Below, one piece after another: positions 1 through 5,645 of a stretch of DNA of 6,728 bases (position 1 is its first letter; each line of letters opens with the position of its first letter). The stretch covers positions 1-6,728 of the forward strand of contig CAZFIR010000036.1 of the NCBI GenBank assembly GCA_964519535.1, given 5' to 3'. A model generated the notes under the pieces. The model saw nothing but the letters and a program-made list of their open reading frames with translations, searched no databases and was not told where the DNA came from. The position numbers and the translations under genes were made by a program. Origin of the DNA: CAYWLI01 sp964519535 (GTDB lineage Bacteria; Desulfobacterota; B13-G15; RBG-16-54-18).

Positions 1-147
1 TGGCATTTGTATCATCGCGGTGCAGAAAGATTGGCTTCTCTCGCTCAAGAGTGCGGTATTGATCATAAGGATATTCTCATAGATCAGGAATCGGAAAAGG
101 TGAACGTATTCCTTCATGTAAGACGGGAAAAAATTTTCGACTTATGA
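1..147 (+). CDS. C-terminal end of a gene, possibly a class I SAM-dependent methyltransferase (5' truncated)
   Basis: The first frame is open from base 1 to a TGA at 145-147, giving the last 48 residues of a protein that begins outside the window. The fragment opens with WHLYHRGAERLASLA and closes with VNVFLHVRREKIFDL. This resembles the C-terminal tail of class I SAM-dependent methyltransferases found near signalling genes, where a W-x-L-x-x-R strand leads into a helix and the chain ends in a FLxVR-like strand. The SAM-binding glycine-rich motif would lie upstream and cannot be seen, so the family is a guess from the tail alone. The gene is convergent with the HD-GYP regulator, leaving 49 bases between the stop codons with no convincing terminator. 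That the frame is coding is much more certain than the product. Confidence 0.5.
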   Translation, partial: WHLYHRGAERLASLAQECGIDHKDILIDQESEKVNVFLHVRREKIFDL

Positions 148-196
148 GAAGGAGTCTTATAGTCAAAGCGAGAGGGGACAATGATTACCGCATCGT

Positions 197-1543
197 TTAC
201 GCAAACGCAAATCCTTTCTCAGTAAAGAGACTCGTACAGATATCAACCACCTTCGGATCATAGAGAAGGCCCCGATTCTTTGCAATCTCTTCTAACGCAA
301 CTTCAATGCCGAGGGCTGGTCGGTAAGGCCGGTTGGAGGACATGGCCTCCACCACGTCAGCCACCGCCAAGATCTGCGCCTCCAGCATGATCCCCCCATT
401 CTTCAGTCCCTGAGGATATCCCGAACCATCCAATCGCTCGTGGTGCTGCAGCACGATCTGGGCTACCGGCCAGGAAAATTCTATCTCTTGCAGTACATCA
501 TATCCTGTCTGGGGATGCGCCTTAATGATATTGAATTCGATCTCACTGATGCGACCGGGCTTGTTGAGGATTTCTACAGGCACATTGATCTTGCCGATAT
601 CATGGATCATCCCTGCCAAACGGAGCCCATCAAACTGATCTTCCGTTACCTTCATTTCATCTGCAATGGCACAGGCAAGAATGGCCACCCGCCGTTGATG
701 GCCGGCGGTATAGGGATCCCTCATTTCAACCGTCGAGGCAAGGCTGTTAACCGTCGCTAGCAAGGTCTCCCGTAACTTATGGTAGCTTCTCTGCAACGCT
801 TCCTCCGCCTGCTTGTGTTTGGTGATGTCATGGGATACTCCAAAGACAGCCCGTATAGTGCCGCGTTCATCGCGCAAGGGGATAACGGTTGTCTCACACG
901 TACCCTCATTTCCATCCTTGCGCGTGAAGTTCATCTCGCCAGCCCAGCGGCCATCGCGCAGTGTTCCCTTGATAAACCGCGTCGGCAGTATGCCGAGCGT
1001 CTTGTGAAAGACCTCATCTTTGTAATAACCGAACATCCTCTCCGCCGCCGGATTCCATCTGATGATGTTGCCTTCCAGGTCTGTTACGATGATGCTATCT
1101 TGTATGTTCTCGAAAATAAGGGCTTGTCCACGCAGTTCCTCCTCTGACCGCTTTCGCTCGATGGCATAGCGGATGGCGCGCAGCAAAGAATAGCTATCCA
1201 GGTTCCCCTTGACCAGATAGTCCTGCGCACCCCTCTGAACGGTCTTCATGGCCAAATCTTCATCAGTAAGACCGCTCAATACGATGATTGGCACCCGTGG
1301 GGCCTCTGCGTATGCCTTGGCAAAGGTATCAAACCCCTCGCTGTCAGGCAGACCGAGATCCAACAAGATCAATCCAATATTATTTGAGGCTAAGCGTGCA
1401 AGTCCTGTCGAGAGGCGATCAACGCACTCCAATTTAAACCGAGCATCTTTTCCTTCGGCCAACATTTCCCGAATCAGTCGGACGTCCCCGGGGTTGTCCT
1501 CGATCAGCAGAATATTGATACGATTATCGTCCATTGTTCCCAT
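197..1543 (-). CDS. Response regulator with REC, PAS and HD-GYP domains; predicted cyclic-di-GMP phosphodiesterase
   Basis: A 448-residue, probably cytoplasmic signalling protein. Residues about 8-130 form a receiver domain with acidic pair E15/D16, phospho-acceptor D62 in LLDLGLPD, S90 and K112. Residues about 140-240 form a PAS domain with its PAC tail. A short coiled-coil-like linker (about 241-262) leads to an HD-GYP domain (about 263-448). The HD-GYP signature is intact: H282, H314-D315 with K318, H343, H367-H368, the GYP triad at 375-377, and D396. Such enzymes hydrolyse c-di-GMP to pGpG or GMP, so this should be an active phosphodiesterase gated by phosphorylation and perhaps by a PAS ligand. 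The ATG at 1543 has no clear Shine-Dalgarno. The in-frame ATG at 1534 (GGGA just upstream) is an alternative start and overlaps the stop of a truncated regulator frame in an ATGGACGATAA arrangement typical of translational coupling. A sigma-54-like promoter lies about 235 bases upstream. The partner kinase is not in the window. Confidence 0.93.
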   Translation of the reverse strand: MGTMDDNRINILLIEDNPGDVRLIREMLAEGKDARFKLECVDRLSTGLARLASNNIGLILLDLGLPDSEGFDTFAKAYAEAPRVPIIVLSGLTDEDLAMKTVQRGAQDYLVKGNLDSYSLLRAIRYAIERKRSEEELRGQALIFENIQDSIIVTDLEGNIIRWNPAAERMFGYYKDEVFHKTLGILPTRFIKGTLRDGRWAGEMNFTRKDGNEGTCETTVIPLRDERGTIRAVFGVSHDITKHKQAEEALQRSYHKLRETLLATVNSLASTVEMRDPYTAGHQRRVAILACAIADEMKVTEDQFDGLRLAGMIHDIGKINVPVEILNKPGRISEIEFNIIKAHPQTGYDVLQEIEFSWPVAQIVLQHHERLDGSGYPQGLKNGGIMLEAQILAVADVVEAMSSNRPYRPALGIEVALEEIAKNRGLLYDPKVVDICTSLFTEKGFAFA

Positions 1544-1637
1544 CCGAAGGTAGCTTTACAAACGTCAACCAGAAATCTTCTAATATCCTCACGATAGCAA
1601 TCAGCTGATCCAAATCACCTGATTTGACATGTAGTAG
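1524..1637 (-). pseudogene. C-terminal remnant of a CheY/Rcp1-like response regulator
   Basis: A 37-codon minus-strand frame, bounded upstream by an in-frame TAG at 1638-1640 and ending with TAA at 1524-1526. It contains GDLDQLIAIVRILEDFWLTF followed by VKLPSDG. This closely resembles the last helix and tail of stand-alone CheY/Rcp1-type receivers, which end in patterns like KPVDLxQFxxVVxxIxDFWLTxVKLP. The receiver core (Asp pocket, phospho-acceptor, Lys) is absent: the sequence upstream does not encode it in any frame. The end overlaps the start of the HD-GYP gene, as expected if an intact receiver gene once stood in the same operon. The most likely reading is a deleted gene whose 3' end survives. 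Assignment rests on the recognised tail only. Confidence 0.55.
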
Positions 1638-1752
1638 CTAAGGACATGCCTTCGGGGCTATTCGTCCGAACTGCGGTTTTCACTTCTTCGAAATTAAGCT
1701 CCAACTCTTCGCCCTGGACCGGAGTACGAATCTCATCATTTACTTCTATCAT
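1615..1752 (-). CDS. Possible small protein, 45 aa, unknown
   Basis: A short ORF starting with ATG at 1752 and ending with TGA at 1615-1617. It is acidic near its N-terminus (MIEVNDEIRTPVQGEELELN) and has one Cys close to the C-terminus, no membrane segment and no domain I recognise. It begins 26 bases after the sigma-54-like -24/-12 element, so it would be the first frame on that transcript. There is no clear Shine-Dalgarno before the ATG (the leader is A-rich, GATTAGTAAAAAA), and the end overlaps the receiver remnant in another frame. It could be a real small gene, the new 5' part created by the deletion that truncated the receiver gene, or chance. Confidence 0.25.
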   Translation of the reverse strand: MIEVNDEIRTPVQGEELELNFEEVKTAVRTNSPEGMSLATTCQIR

Positions 1753-1777
1753 TTTTTTACTAATCTTTTACTTTACC

Positions 1778-1793
1778 GCATATTACGTGCCAA
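1778..1793 (-). promoter_or_regulatory. Sigma-54 (RpoN) type -24/-12 promoter
   Basis: Read on the minus strand the sequence is TTGGCACGTAATATGC. The -24 box matches the consensus TGGCACG fully. The -12 element is ATGC against TTGC, and the invariant GG and GC are exactly 10 bases apart, the hallmark of sigma-54 promoters. Transcription would start near 1766 and run through the small ORF, the receiver remnant and the HD-GYP gene. Sigma-54 promoters need an enhancer-binding AAA+ activator; I did not identify its site upstream. Confidence 0.5.
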
Positions 1794-1896
1794 TATGAGA
1801 GATCTGTAACTTTTTAGTAACGCGCTGATTTTAAAAGCAAATCAATCGGGGAGATTTGGGAGGGGAAATTGAGGAGAAATAAAGCGGGCAAATATT

Positions 1897-2046
1897 ATGT
1901 CTGAAACTGACAAAAAATGTCACTTGGTATTCCATTCACCGTTGATGACCCCAAAAAAATTAATAATTACAGGACCCTGCGATATGCCCCGCGATGGTAT
2001 GAAATTTGCGTATTTCAGTTGTCAAGACCTCAATGATGAGGACTAA
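1897..2046 (+). CDS. Small Cys-containing protein, 49 aa, unknown
   Basis: An ATG-to-TAA ORF just upstream of pilT, on the same strand and 65 bases from it. The protein opens MSETDKKCHLVFHSPLMTP and ends with a segment containing AYFSCQDLNDED. It has three cysteines (8, 28, 42) and two histidines (9, 13), so a small metal-binding or redox-sensitive fold is possible. There is no signal peptide or membrane segment. The composition looks protein-like rather than random, with a charged N-terminus, a hydrophobic KKLIITGP core and an acidic tail. I do not recognise a family. The weak point is initiation: the nearest purine-rich motif, GAGGAG at 1871-1876, is about 20 bases from the ATG, too far for a normal ribosome binding site. 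An in-frame TGA at 1870-1872 excludes a longer N-terminus. Confidence 0.42.
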   Translation: MSETDKKCHLVFHSPLMTPKKLIITGPCDMPRDGMKFAYFSCQDLNDED

Positions 2047-2047
2047 T
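2019..2047 (+). promoter_or_regulatory. Candidate sigma-70 promoter for pilT
   Basis: TTGTCA (2019-2024, five of six consensus positions) is followed after 17 bases by ACTAAT (2042-2047, four of six). This predicts a start near 2054 and a leader of about 58 bases before the pilT ATG. It overlaps the end of the 49-aa ORF. I found no GG-N10-GC sigma-54 element for pilT on this strand. This is a motif match only. Confidence 0.35.
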
Positions 2048-2111
2048 TCTTGGGTAATTATTGGGGACGTTGTTTCTTAGCGTGCATTATTAAGATAAGG
2101 AGCGATCGGCA

Positions 2112-3224
2112 ATGGACAATCCCAAACAAGCACTCGATTCATTACTTGAGAGAATGGTCCAGATCAACGCATCGGATTTACACCTGGGGGCGGGGAGTCC
2201 TCCCACGTTCCGCACCAATGGAACTCTCAGCAGTTTAGATACGCCGCCTTTAAAACCCGAGGTGGTAGAGGAAATGATATTTGCTCTCTTAACGCTAGAA
2301 CAAAGAGATGAATTCAAGAGAGAGAAAGAGTTGGACCTTTCCTATAGCCTGCCCGGGATCTCTCGATTTCGGGGGAATATCCTGTTCCAGAGAGGAACGG
2401 TGGCTGCCGTGTTCAGGGCTGTTCCTGCCAGGCCTCTGACCTTAGATGAGCTGGGCATGCCTGCGGTGCTGAAGAAGCTATGCGATAAGCCACGGGGATT
2501 GATTCTCGTCACCGGACCGACAGGGAGCGGAAAATCTACGACCCTGGCCGCCATGATCGACTATATCAATGAGCATAAGGCCTTACACATTGTTACTATT
2601 GAAGACCCCATCGAGTTCTTGCACCGAAACAAAAAGAGCCTTATTCGGCAACGAGAGCTCGGTGCGGATACCAATTCATTTGCCGCTGCCTTGAAGCATG
2701 TCCTCCGTCAAGACCCGGATGTCATCCTCGTAGGAGAGATGAGAGATCTCGAAACTATTGCGCTCGCCGTTACCGCTGCGGAAACGGGACACCTGGTGTT
2801 TGCTACCGTGCATACCATCGGAGCCCCAGCCACGGTGGACAGGATAGTTGACGTATTCCCTTCTCATCAACAACAGCAAATAAGGATGCAATTATCGATA
2901 AGCCTGGAGGCGGTTATATCCCAGACCCTCATCCCTCGAACCGACGGCAAAGGAAGGGTATGCGCGCTGGAAATAATGGTGGGGACAATAGGAGTTCGCA
3001 ACCTCATCCGGGAGGGCAAAACGCATCAGCTGGCAAACATCATTCAGTCGGGTGCCCAGTATGGTATGCAGACGCTCGATGCATCCCTCAAGTCGCTCTA
3101 TCAACAGGGGATAATCAGCTCTCAGGACGCTGTTTCTCATGCCTCTAACCCCGATGAATTCCGCCGGATGGCAGGTGAAGAGTCTCGAAAAGGGGAGGGT
3201 CAGCACATGTCACCGAGCGTTTAG
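2112..3224 (+). CDS. pilT: Type IV pilus retraction ATPase PilT
   Basis: A 370-residue cytoplasmic hexameric AAA+-like motor that powers depolymerisation of type IV pili, giving twitching motility, DNA uptake and surface sensing. An N-terminal PAS-like region (about 1-105, with the SDLHL motif at 21-25) precedes the RecA-like ATPase core. Visible motifs are Walker A GPTGSGKST (135-143), the Asp box VTIEDPIEF (161-169), Walker B DPDVILVGEMRD (201-212) with catalytic Glu E209, and the His box TAAETGHLVFATVHT (221-235). The segment GVRNLIREGKTHQL (294-307) is the PilT-specific AIRNLIRE-type element, followed by GAQYGMQTLDASL; these separate it from the extension ATPase PilB. Length is slightly above the usual 340-370. 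The start is supported by AAGGAG nine bases before the ATG. No other pil gene is in view, so this copy stands alone, divergent from the HD-GYP regulator. All catalytic motifs are intact; PilU is the less likely alternative. Confidence 0.95.
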   Translation: MDNPKQALDSLLERMVQINASDLHLGAGSPPTFRTNGTLSSLDTPPLKPEVVEEMIFALLTLEQRDEFKREKELDLSYSLPGISRFRGNILFQRGTVAAVFRAVPARPLTLDELGMPAVLKKLCDKPRGLILVTGPTGSGKSTTLAAMIDYINEHKALHIVTIEDPIEFLHRNKKSLIRQRELGADTNSFAAALKHVLRQDPDVILVGEMRDLETIALAVTAAETGHLVFATVHTIGAPATVDRIVDVFPSHQQQQIRMQLSISLEAVISQTLIPRTDGKGRVCALEIMVGTIGVRNLIREGKTHQLANIIQSGAQYGMQTLDASLKSLYQQGIISSQDAVSHASNPDEFRRMAGEESRKGEGQHMSPSV

Positions 3225-3601
3225 ATGGCTTCGTCACCCACAAATCATGACAATACTCATTGTCCCTCAGCACCTCCTGTTGAGGGGTTTACACCCCGCA
3301 AACTCCCCACAGAGTCAATCCCCCCTTACCCCCCTTTAACAAAGGGGGATGGGGGATTTGGAACCTATTGTCTAGATAATCCATCATGACGGAACGTCAC
3401 CCACGAATCACGCCAATGGCGGGAAAAACTCAATTATCCCCCATTCCCGCTGGCGGGATTAGGGAACCGAGAGGTTTTATTTTCTAGGGAAGACAATGAA
3501 AAAAGGCTAACGCTACACTATACTAAGATATACGGCCCTGGATACACGGGGCATTGTTATGTCCCGGAAAGGGTAAAAGGAAATAAGGGGTACACCAAGC
3601 G
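3225..3601. other. Convergent intergenic region between pilT and the TPR gene, rich in small repeats
   Basis: I see no credible gene here. It contains a GGGGT-TTAC-ACCCC hairpin (3284-3297), the 42-bp palindrome described separately, a perfect TGACG-GAA-CGTCA hairpin (3387-3399), a CCCGC-TG-GCGGG inverted repeat (3446-3457) and two TGGCGGGA octamers (3417, 3451). A weak AACC-GAGA-GGTT stem runs into TTATTTT (3465-3483). An 18-base near-repeat, CGTCACCCACRAATCAYG, occurs at 3232-3249 and 3395-3412. None of these is a strong classical terminator, but the hairpins together could end transcription from both convergent genes. Confidence 0.6.
3317..3358. repeat. C/G-rich palindromic repeat (REP- or MITE-like)
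   Basis: A two-part inverted repeat. The outer arms are AATCCCCC (3317-3324) and GGGGGATT (3351-3358). The inner arms are CCCCCTTT (3330-3337) and AAAGGGGG (3341-3348), around an AAC loop, with a small asymmetric internal loop between the stems. This C-tract/G-tract pattern matches a widely dispersed kind of intergenic palindrome seen in many environmental bacteria. It lies 92 bases past the pilT stop and could also act as a termination or mRNA 3'-end structure, though no T-tract follows. Confidence 0.7.
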
Positions 3602-5338
3602 TTATTTCATCATCTGCCTGGTCATCTCCAAACTTGCTGACACCCGCTTATGATAGAGCGGGTACCTTTCGGCGGTGTAGATCTTGAGGGCCTCCTCATA
3701 GGCATTGACGGCCTTGGCCAGATTCGCCTCCCTCTCTCTGCCCTCGGCAAGGCTCCGGTAGGCTACACCGAGGTTATTCTGAATCATCGCATAGTCCACC
3801 GAATGCTCCTTAAGGGTATATACCCGCAGGGCCTCCTCATAGGCGCTGACGGCCTTGGCCAAATTGCCGCCCTTGTCCTGCACCTCAGAAAGGGTCCAAT
3901 ACGCGGCCCCCAGATTGTTCTGAATCATCGCATAGTCCAGCGGGTCCTCCTCAAGGGCGTATACCCGCAGGGCCTCCTCATAGGCATTGATGGCCTTGGC
4001 CAGGTTCTTGTCTTTATCCCTGACCTCGGCGAGTGTCCAGTAAGCGGCCCCCAGATTGTTCTGCGTAGCCGCGTAGTCCAGGGGATACTGATCCAGGGTC
4101 CTGACCATCAGGGCCTCCTCATAGGCATTGATGGCCTTTGACAGATTCTCTTCCTTTGCACCCACCTCGGACAGCCCCCAGTAGGCAGCCCCGAGGTTGT
4201 TCTGCGTGACGGCATAATCCACGGGGTATCGTTCAAGGATCCTGATCTTCAGGGCCTCCTCATAGGCGCCGATGGCCTTGACAAGATTCTCCTCCTTGTC
4301 CTTGATCTTCGAAAGACTCCGGAAGGCATTGCCGAGATGATCCATGGTGGTCGCATAACCAGCGGGATACTGCTCCAGCGTATATACCCTCATGGCCTTG
4401 TTATAGGCGCTGACGGCCTTAACCAGATTCTTCTCCTTGTCCTTGAGCTCGGCAAGGGCGCTATAGGCATTACCGAGATAATCCTGCGTTATCTCATAGT
4501 CAACGGGATACTGATCAGGGGTGTACACTTTCAAGGCCTCCTCATAGGCACCGATGGCCTTGATAAGATTCTCCTCCTTTTCACCGACCCCGGCGAGGGC
4601 GTTGTACGCGGTGCCAAGATGGTCCTGTGCGGTAGCGTAGCCAACGGGGTATTTCACAAGGGTATACACCCGCAGGGCCTCCTCATAGGCCATAATAGCC
4701 TTCTCTAAATTCTCTTTTTTGTCCACGAGCGCAGCCAGATCCCAGTAGACCGTTCCGAGATTGTTCTGGGTAGCAGCATAGTCGAGGGGATAGGCGTCGA
4801 GGGTCCTGACCTTCAGGGCCTCCTCATAGGCCGTCATGGCCTTGGCCAAATTTTCTTCTGTCTCCCTGATTCCGGAAAGCTTCCAGTAGGCCGTTGCGAG
4901 ATTGTTCTGAGTGGCGGCATATTCAAGGGGGTAGTCCTCTTCAGTCCTGATCGCCAAGGCCTCTTCAAAGGCCATGATGGCCTTGATGAGGTTTCCTTCC
5001 GTATCCCTGATGAGGGCCATGTGGTAGTAACAGACCCCCTGATTATTCTTAATGTGACCATACAGCGTTGGGTCCTCCTTTTCTGATACCATCTTTAACA
5101 TATCTCTGTATATCGGCAGAGCCTCCTCAATCATATTTTTCGCGAGCAGCCTATCGGCGTTATCTATAGAAGTGACGCGCCTGTCTTCGTAAAATCGTCG
5201 CTCTTTCTGGTAGAATACAACAGAGGTAATAATCCATGTCAACAAAACCCCAATAACCAGGCCGACTATCCCCATGAGCCACGGATTATTTCTGTTTAAC
5301 TGTATGGTGAACAACGTGTCTGGAAATGGGATTCGCAT
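3602..5338 (-). CDS. Membrane-anchored tetratricopeptide repeat (TPR) protein with ten 47-aa units
   Basis: A 578-residue protein, function unknown. One hydrophobic helix (about residues 20-43, LMGIVGLVIGVLLTWIITSV) is followed by a basic stretch (KERRFYEDRR); by the positive-inside rule this puts the repeat domain in the cytoplasm (inference). After a TPR-like spacer (about 55-88) come ten units of exactly 47 residues (89-558). Each carries helix A with QNNLGxAYxxL and helix B with NLxKAIxAYEEAL, joined by loops longer than in the canonical 34-residue TPR. Such arrays fold into superhelical peptide-binding scaffolds. There is no enzymatic domain and no export signal other than the anchor. 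The start is the ATG at 5338, which has a strong AAGGAGGA six bases upstream; a TTG nine codons earlier would place that motif inside the gene. It is divergent from carA and convergent with pilT, so probably monocistronic. No partner is indicated. Confidence 0.88.
   Translation of the reverse strand: MRIPFPDTLFTIQLNRNNPWLMGIVGLVIGVLLTWIITSVVFYQKERRFYEDRRVTSIDNADRLLAKNMIEEALPIYRDMLKMVSEKEDPTLYGHIKNNQGVCYYHMALIRDTEGNLIKAIMAFEEALAIRTEEDYPLEYAATQNNLATAYWKLSGIRETEENLAKAMTAYEEALKVRTLDAYPLDYAATQNNLGTVYWDLAALVDKKENLEKAIMAYEEALRVYTLVKYPVGYATAQDHLGTAYNALAGVGEKEENLIKAIGAYEEALKVYTPDQYPVDYEITQDYLGNAYSALAELKDKEKNLVKAVSAYNKAMRVYTLEQYPAGYATTMDHLGNAFRSLSKIKDKEENLVKAIGAYEEALKIRILERYPVDYAVTQNNLGAAYWGLSEVGAKEENLSKAINAYEEALMVRTLDQYPLDYAATQNNLGAAYWTLAEVRDKDKNLAKAINAYEEALRVYALEEDPLDYAMIQNNLGAAYWTLSEVQDKGGNLAKAVSAYEEALRVYTLKEHSVDYAMIQNNLGVAYRSLAEGREREANLAKAVNAYEEALKIYTAERYPLYHKRVSASLEMTRQMMK
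3665..5074 (-). repeat. In-gene tandem array, ten 141-bp units
   Basis: The TPR coding repeats keep a strict 141-bp period without a single indel. The 15-mer GGCCTCCTCATAGGC (plus-strand reading, encoding part of AYEEA) occurs exactly at 3689, 3830, 3971, 4112, 4253, 4535, 4676 and 4817. Diverged versions occupy the two remaining registers, near 4394 and 4958. The units in the 3' half of the gene (window positions about 3800-4250) are the most alike, consistent with recent duplication or gene conversion. Confidence 0.9.
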
Positions 5339-5343
5339 AGCAG

Positions 5344-5351
5344 TCCTCCTT
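5344..5351 (-). promoter_or_regulatory. Ribosome binding site fixing the TPR gene start
   Basis: AAGGAGGA on the minus strand, a near-perfect Shine-Dalgarno, lies five bases (CTGCT) before the ATG at 5338. It is the reason for preferring that ATG over the in-frame TTG at 5365. Confidence 0.85.
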
Positions 5352-5382
5352 GAAGATCCAAACAATCCTCTTGTGTATCGCT

Positions 5383-5411
5383 ATCCTATCATAGAGGCCT
5401 CTTACGGACAA
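5383..5411 (-). promoter_or_regulatory. Candidate sigma-70 promoter for the TPR gene
   Basis: On the minus strand TTGTCC (5411-5406) is followed after 17 bases by TAGGAT (5388-5383). An overlapping TATGAT at 5393-5388 is an alternative -10 box, paired with a poorer TTGGTT 16 bases upstream. Both would give a leader of roughly 35-45 bases. The similarity is modest. Confidence 0.28.
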
Positions 5412-5522
5412 CCAAAACGCGCTCAAGGAGTTGATGCAATAATTTCCCAAACGTATGATGAAACGAACTATTTCTATACTGAGAAATACAGCAGCTTTTT
5501 ATGGCCAGGGTAGAATTTAAAA

Positions 5523-5551
5523 TTGACTATTGACGGACAATATGATAGATA
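5523..5551 (+). promoter_or_regulatory. Candidate sigma-70 promoter for carA
   Basis: TTGACT (5523-5528), 17 bases, then TAGATA (5546-5551). A second -35-like TTGACG lies seven bases downstream (5530-5535), and TATGAT (5541-5546) overlaps the proposed -10. A further AT-rich box, TATTAT, is at 5584-5589 without a good -35. If the first element is used, the leader is about 85-90 bases and includes the terminator-like hairpin. Confidence 0.35.
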
Positions 5552-5603
5552 GAAACAAGAGAATGCAAAGAGTCAGGGAAAGGTATTATACGGTCGAAGG
5601 GGA

Positions 5604-5625
5604 CCCCCGCGAGGGGGTTTTTTTT
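5604..5625 (+). terminator. Intrinsic terminator-like hairpin in the carA leader (possible attenuator)
   Basis: CCCCC (5604-5608), a GCGA tetraloop of the GNRA type, GGGGG (5613-5617), then eight consecutive T (5618-5625). The stem is short but all G-C, and the T-tract is complete, so it has the form of a Rho-independent terminator. The T-tract ends 20 bases before the carA ATG and only 10 bases before its Shine-Dalgarno. No plus-strand gene precedes it within the intergenic region, so its natural target would be transcripts heading into carA. Confidence 0.7.
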
Positions 5626-5645
5626 GAAACAAACCGGAGAGGAAG

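Noticed and set aside
194..207. CGTTT-ACGC-AAACG hairpin at the end of the HD-GYP gene
   Set aside because: It overlaps the stop codon and no T-run follows on the minus strand, so it is not a convincing terminator.
1524..1752. One frameshifted gene joining the 45-codon ORF and the receiver remnant
   Set aside because: The upstream ORF does not encode receiver core motifs in any frame, so a single frameshift would not restore a response regulator; deletion fits better.
2050..2080. Sigma-54 promoter for pilT near TTGGGGACGTTG
   Set aside because: No GG-N10-GC spacing could be found on the plus strand in the pilT upstream region.
3465..3483. AACC-GAGA-GGTT stem followed by TTATTTT as a terminator
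   Set aside because: The four-pair stem, half of it A-T, is too weak alone; it is mentioned only as part of the intergenic description.
3650..4141. Long plus-strand open frames opposite the TPR gene (also 4337-4708)
   Set aside because: They are antisense to a clearly coding, periodic TPR array. Repeated sequence without stop codons in one frame stays open in others, and the translations show only the antisense image of the 141-bp repeat.
3665..5074. Regularly spaced repeats suggesting a CRISPR array
   Set aside because: The 141-bp spacing, coding periodicity and conserved protein units show a TPR gene; there are no short palindromic repeats with unique spacers.
5274..5513. 79-codon plus-strand frame across the TPR start and the intergenic region
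   Set aside because: It overlaps the 5' end of the TPR gene and its ribosome binding site, has no Shine-Dalgarno, and its translation resembles no protein I know.
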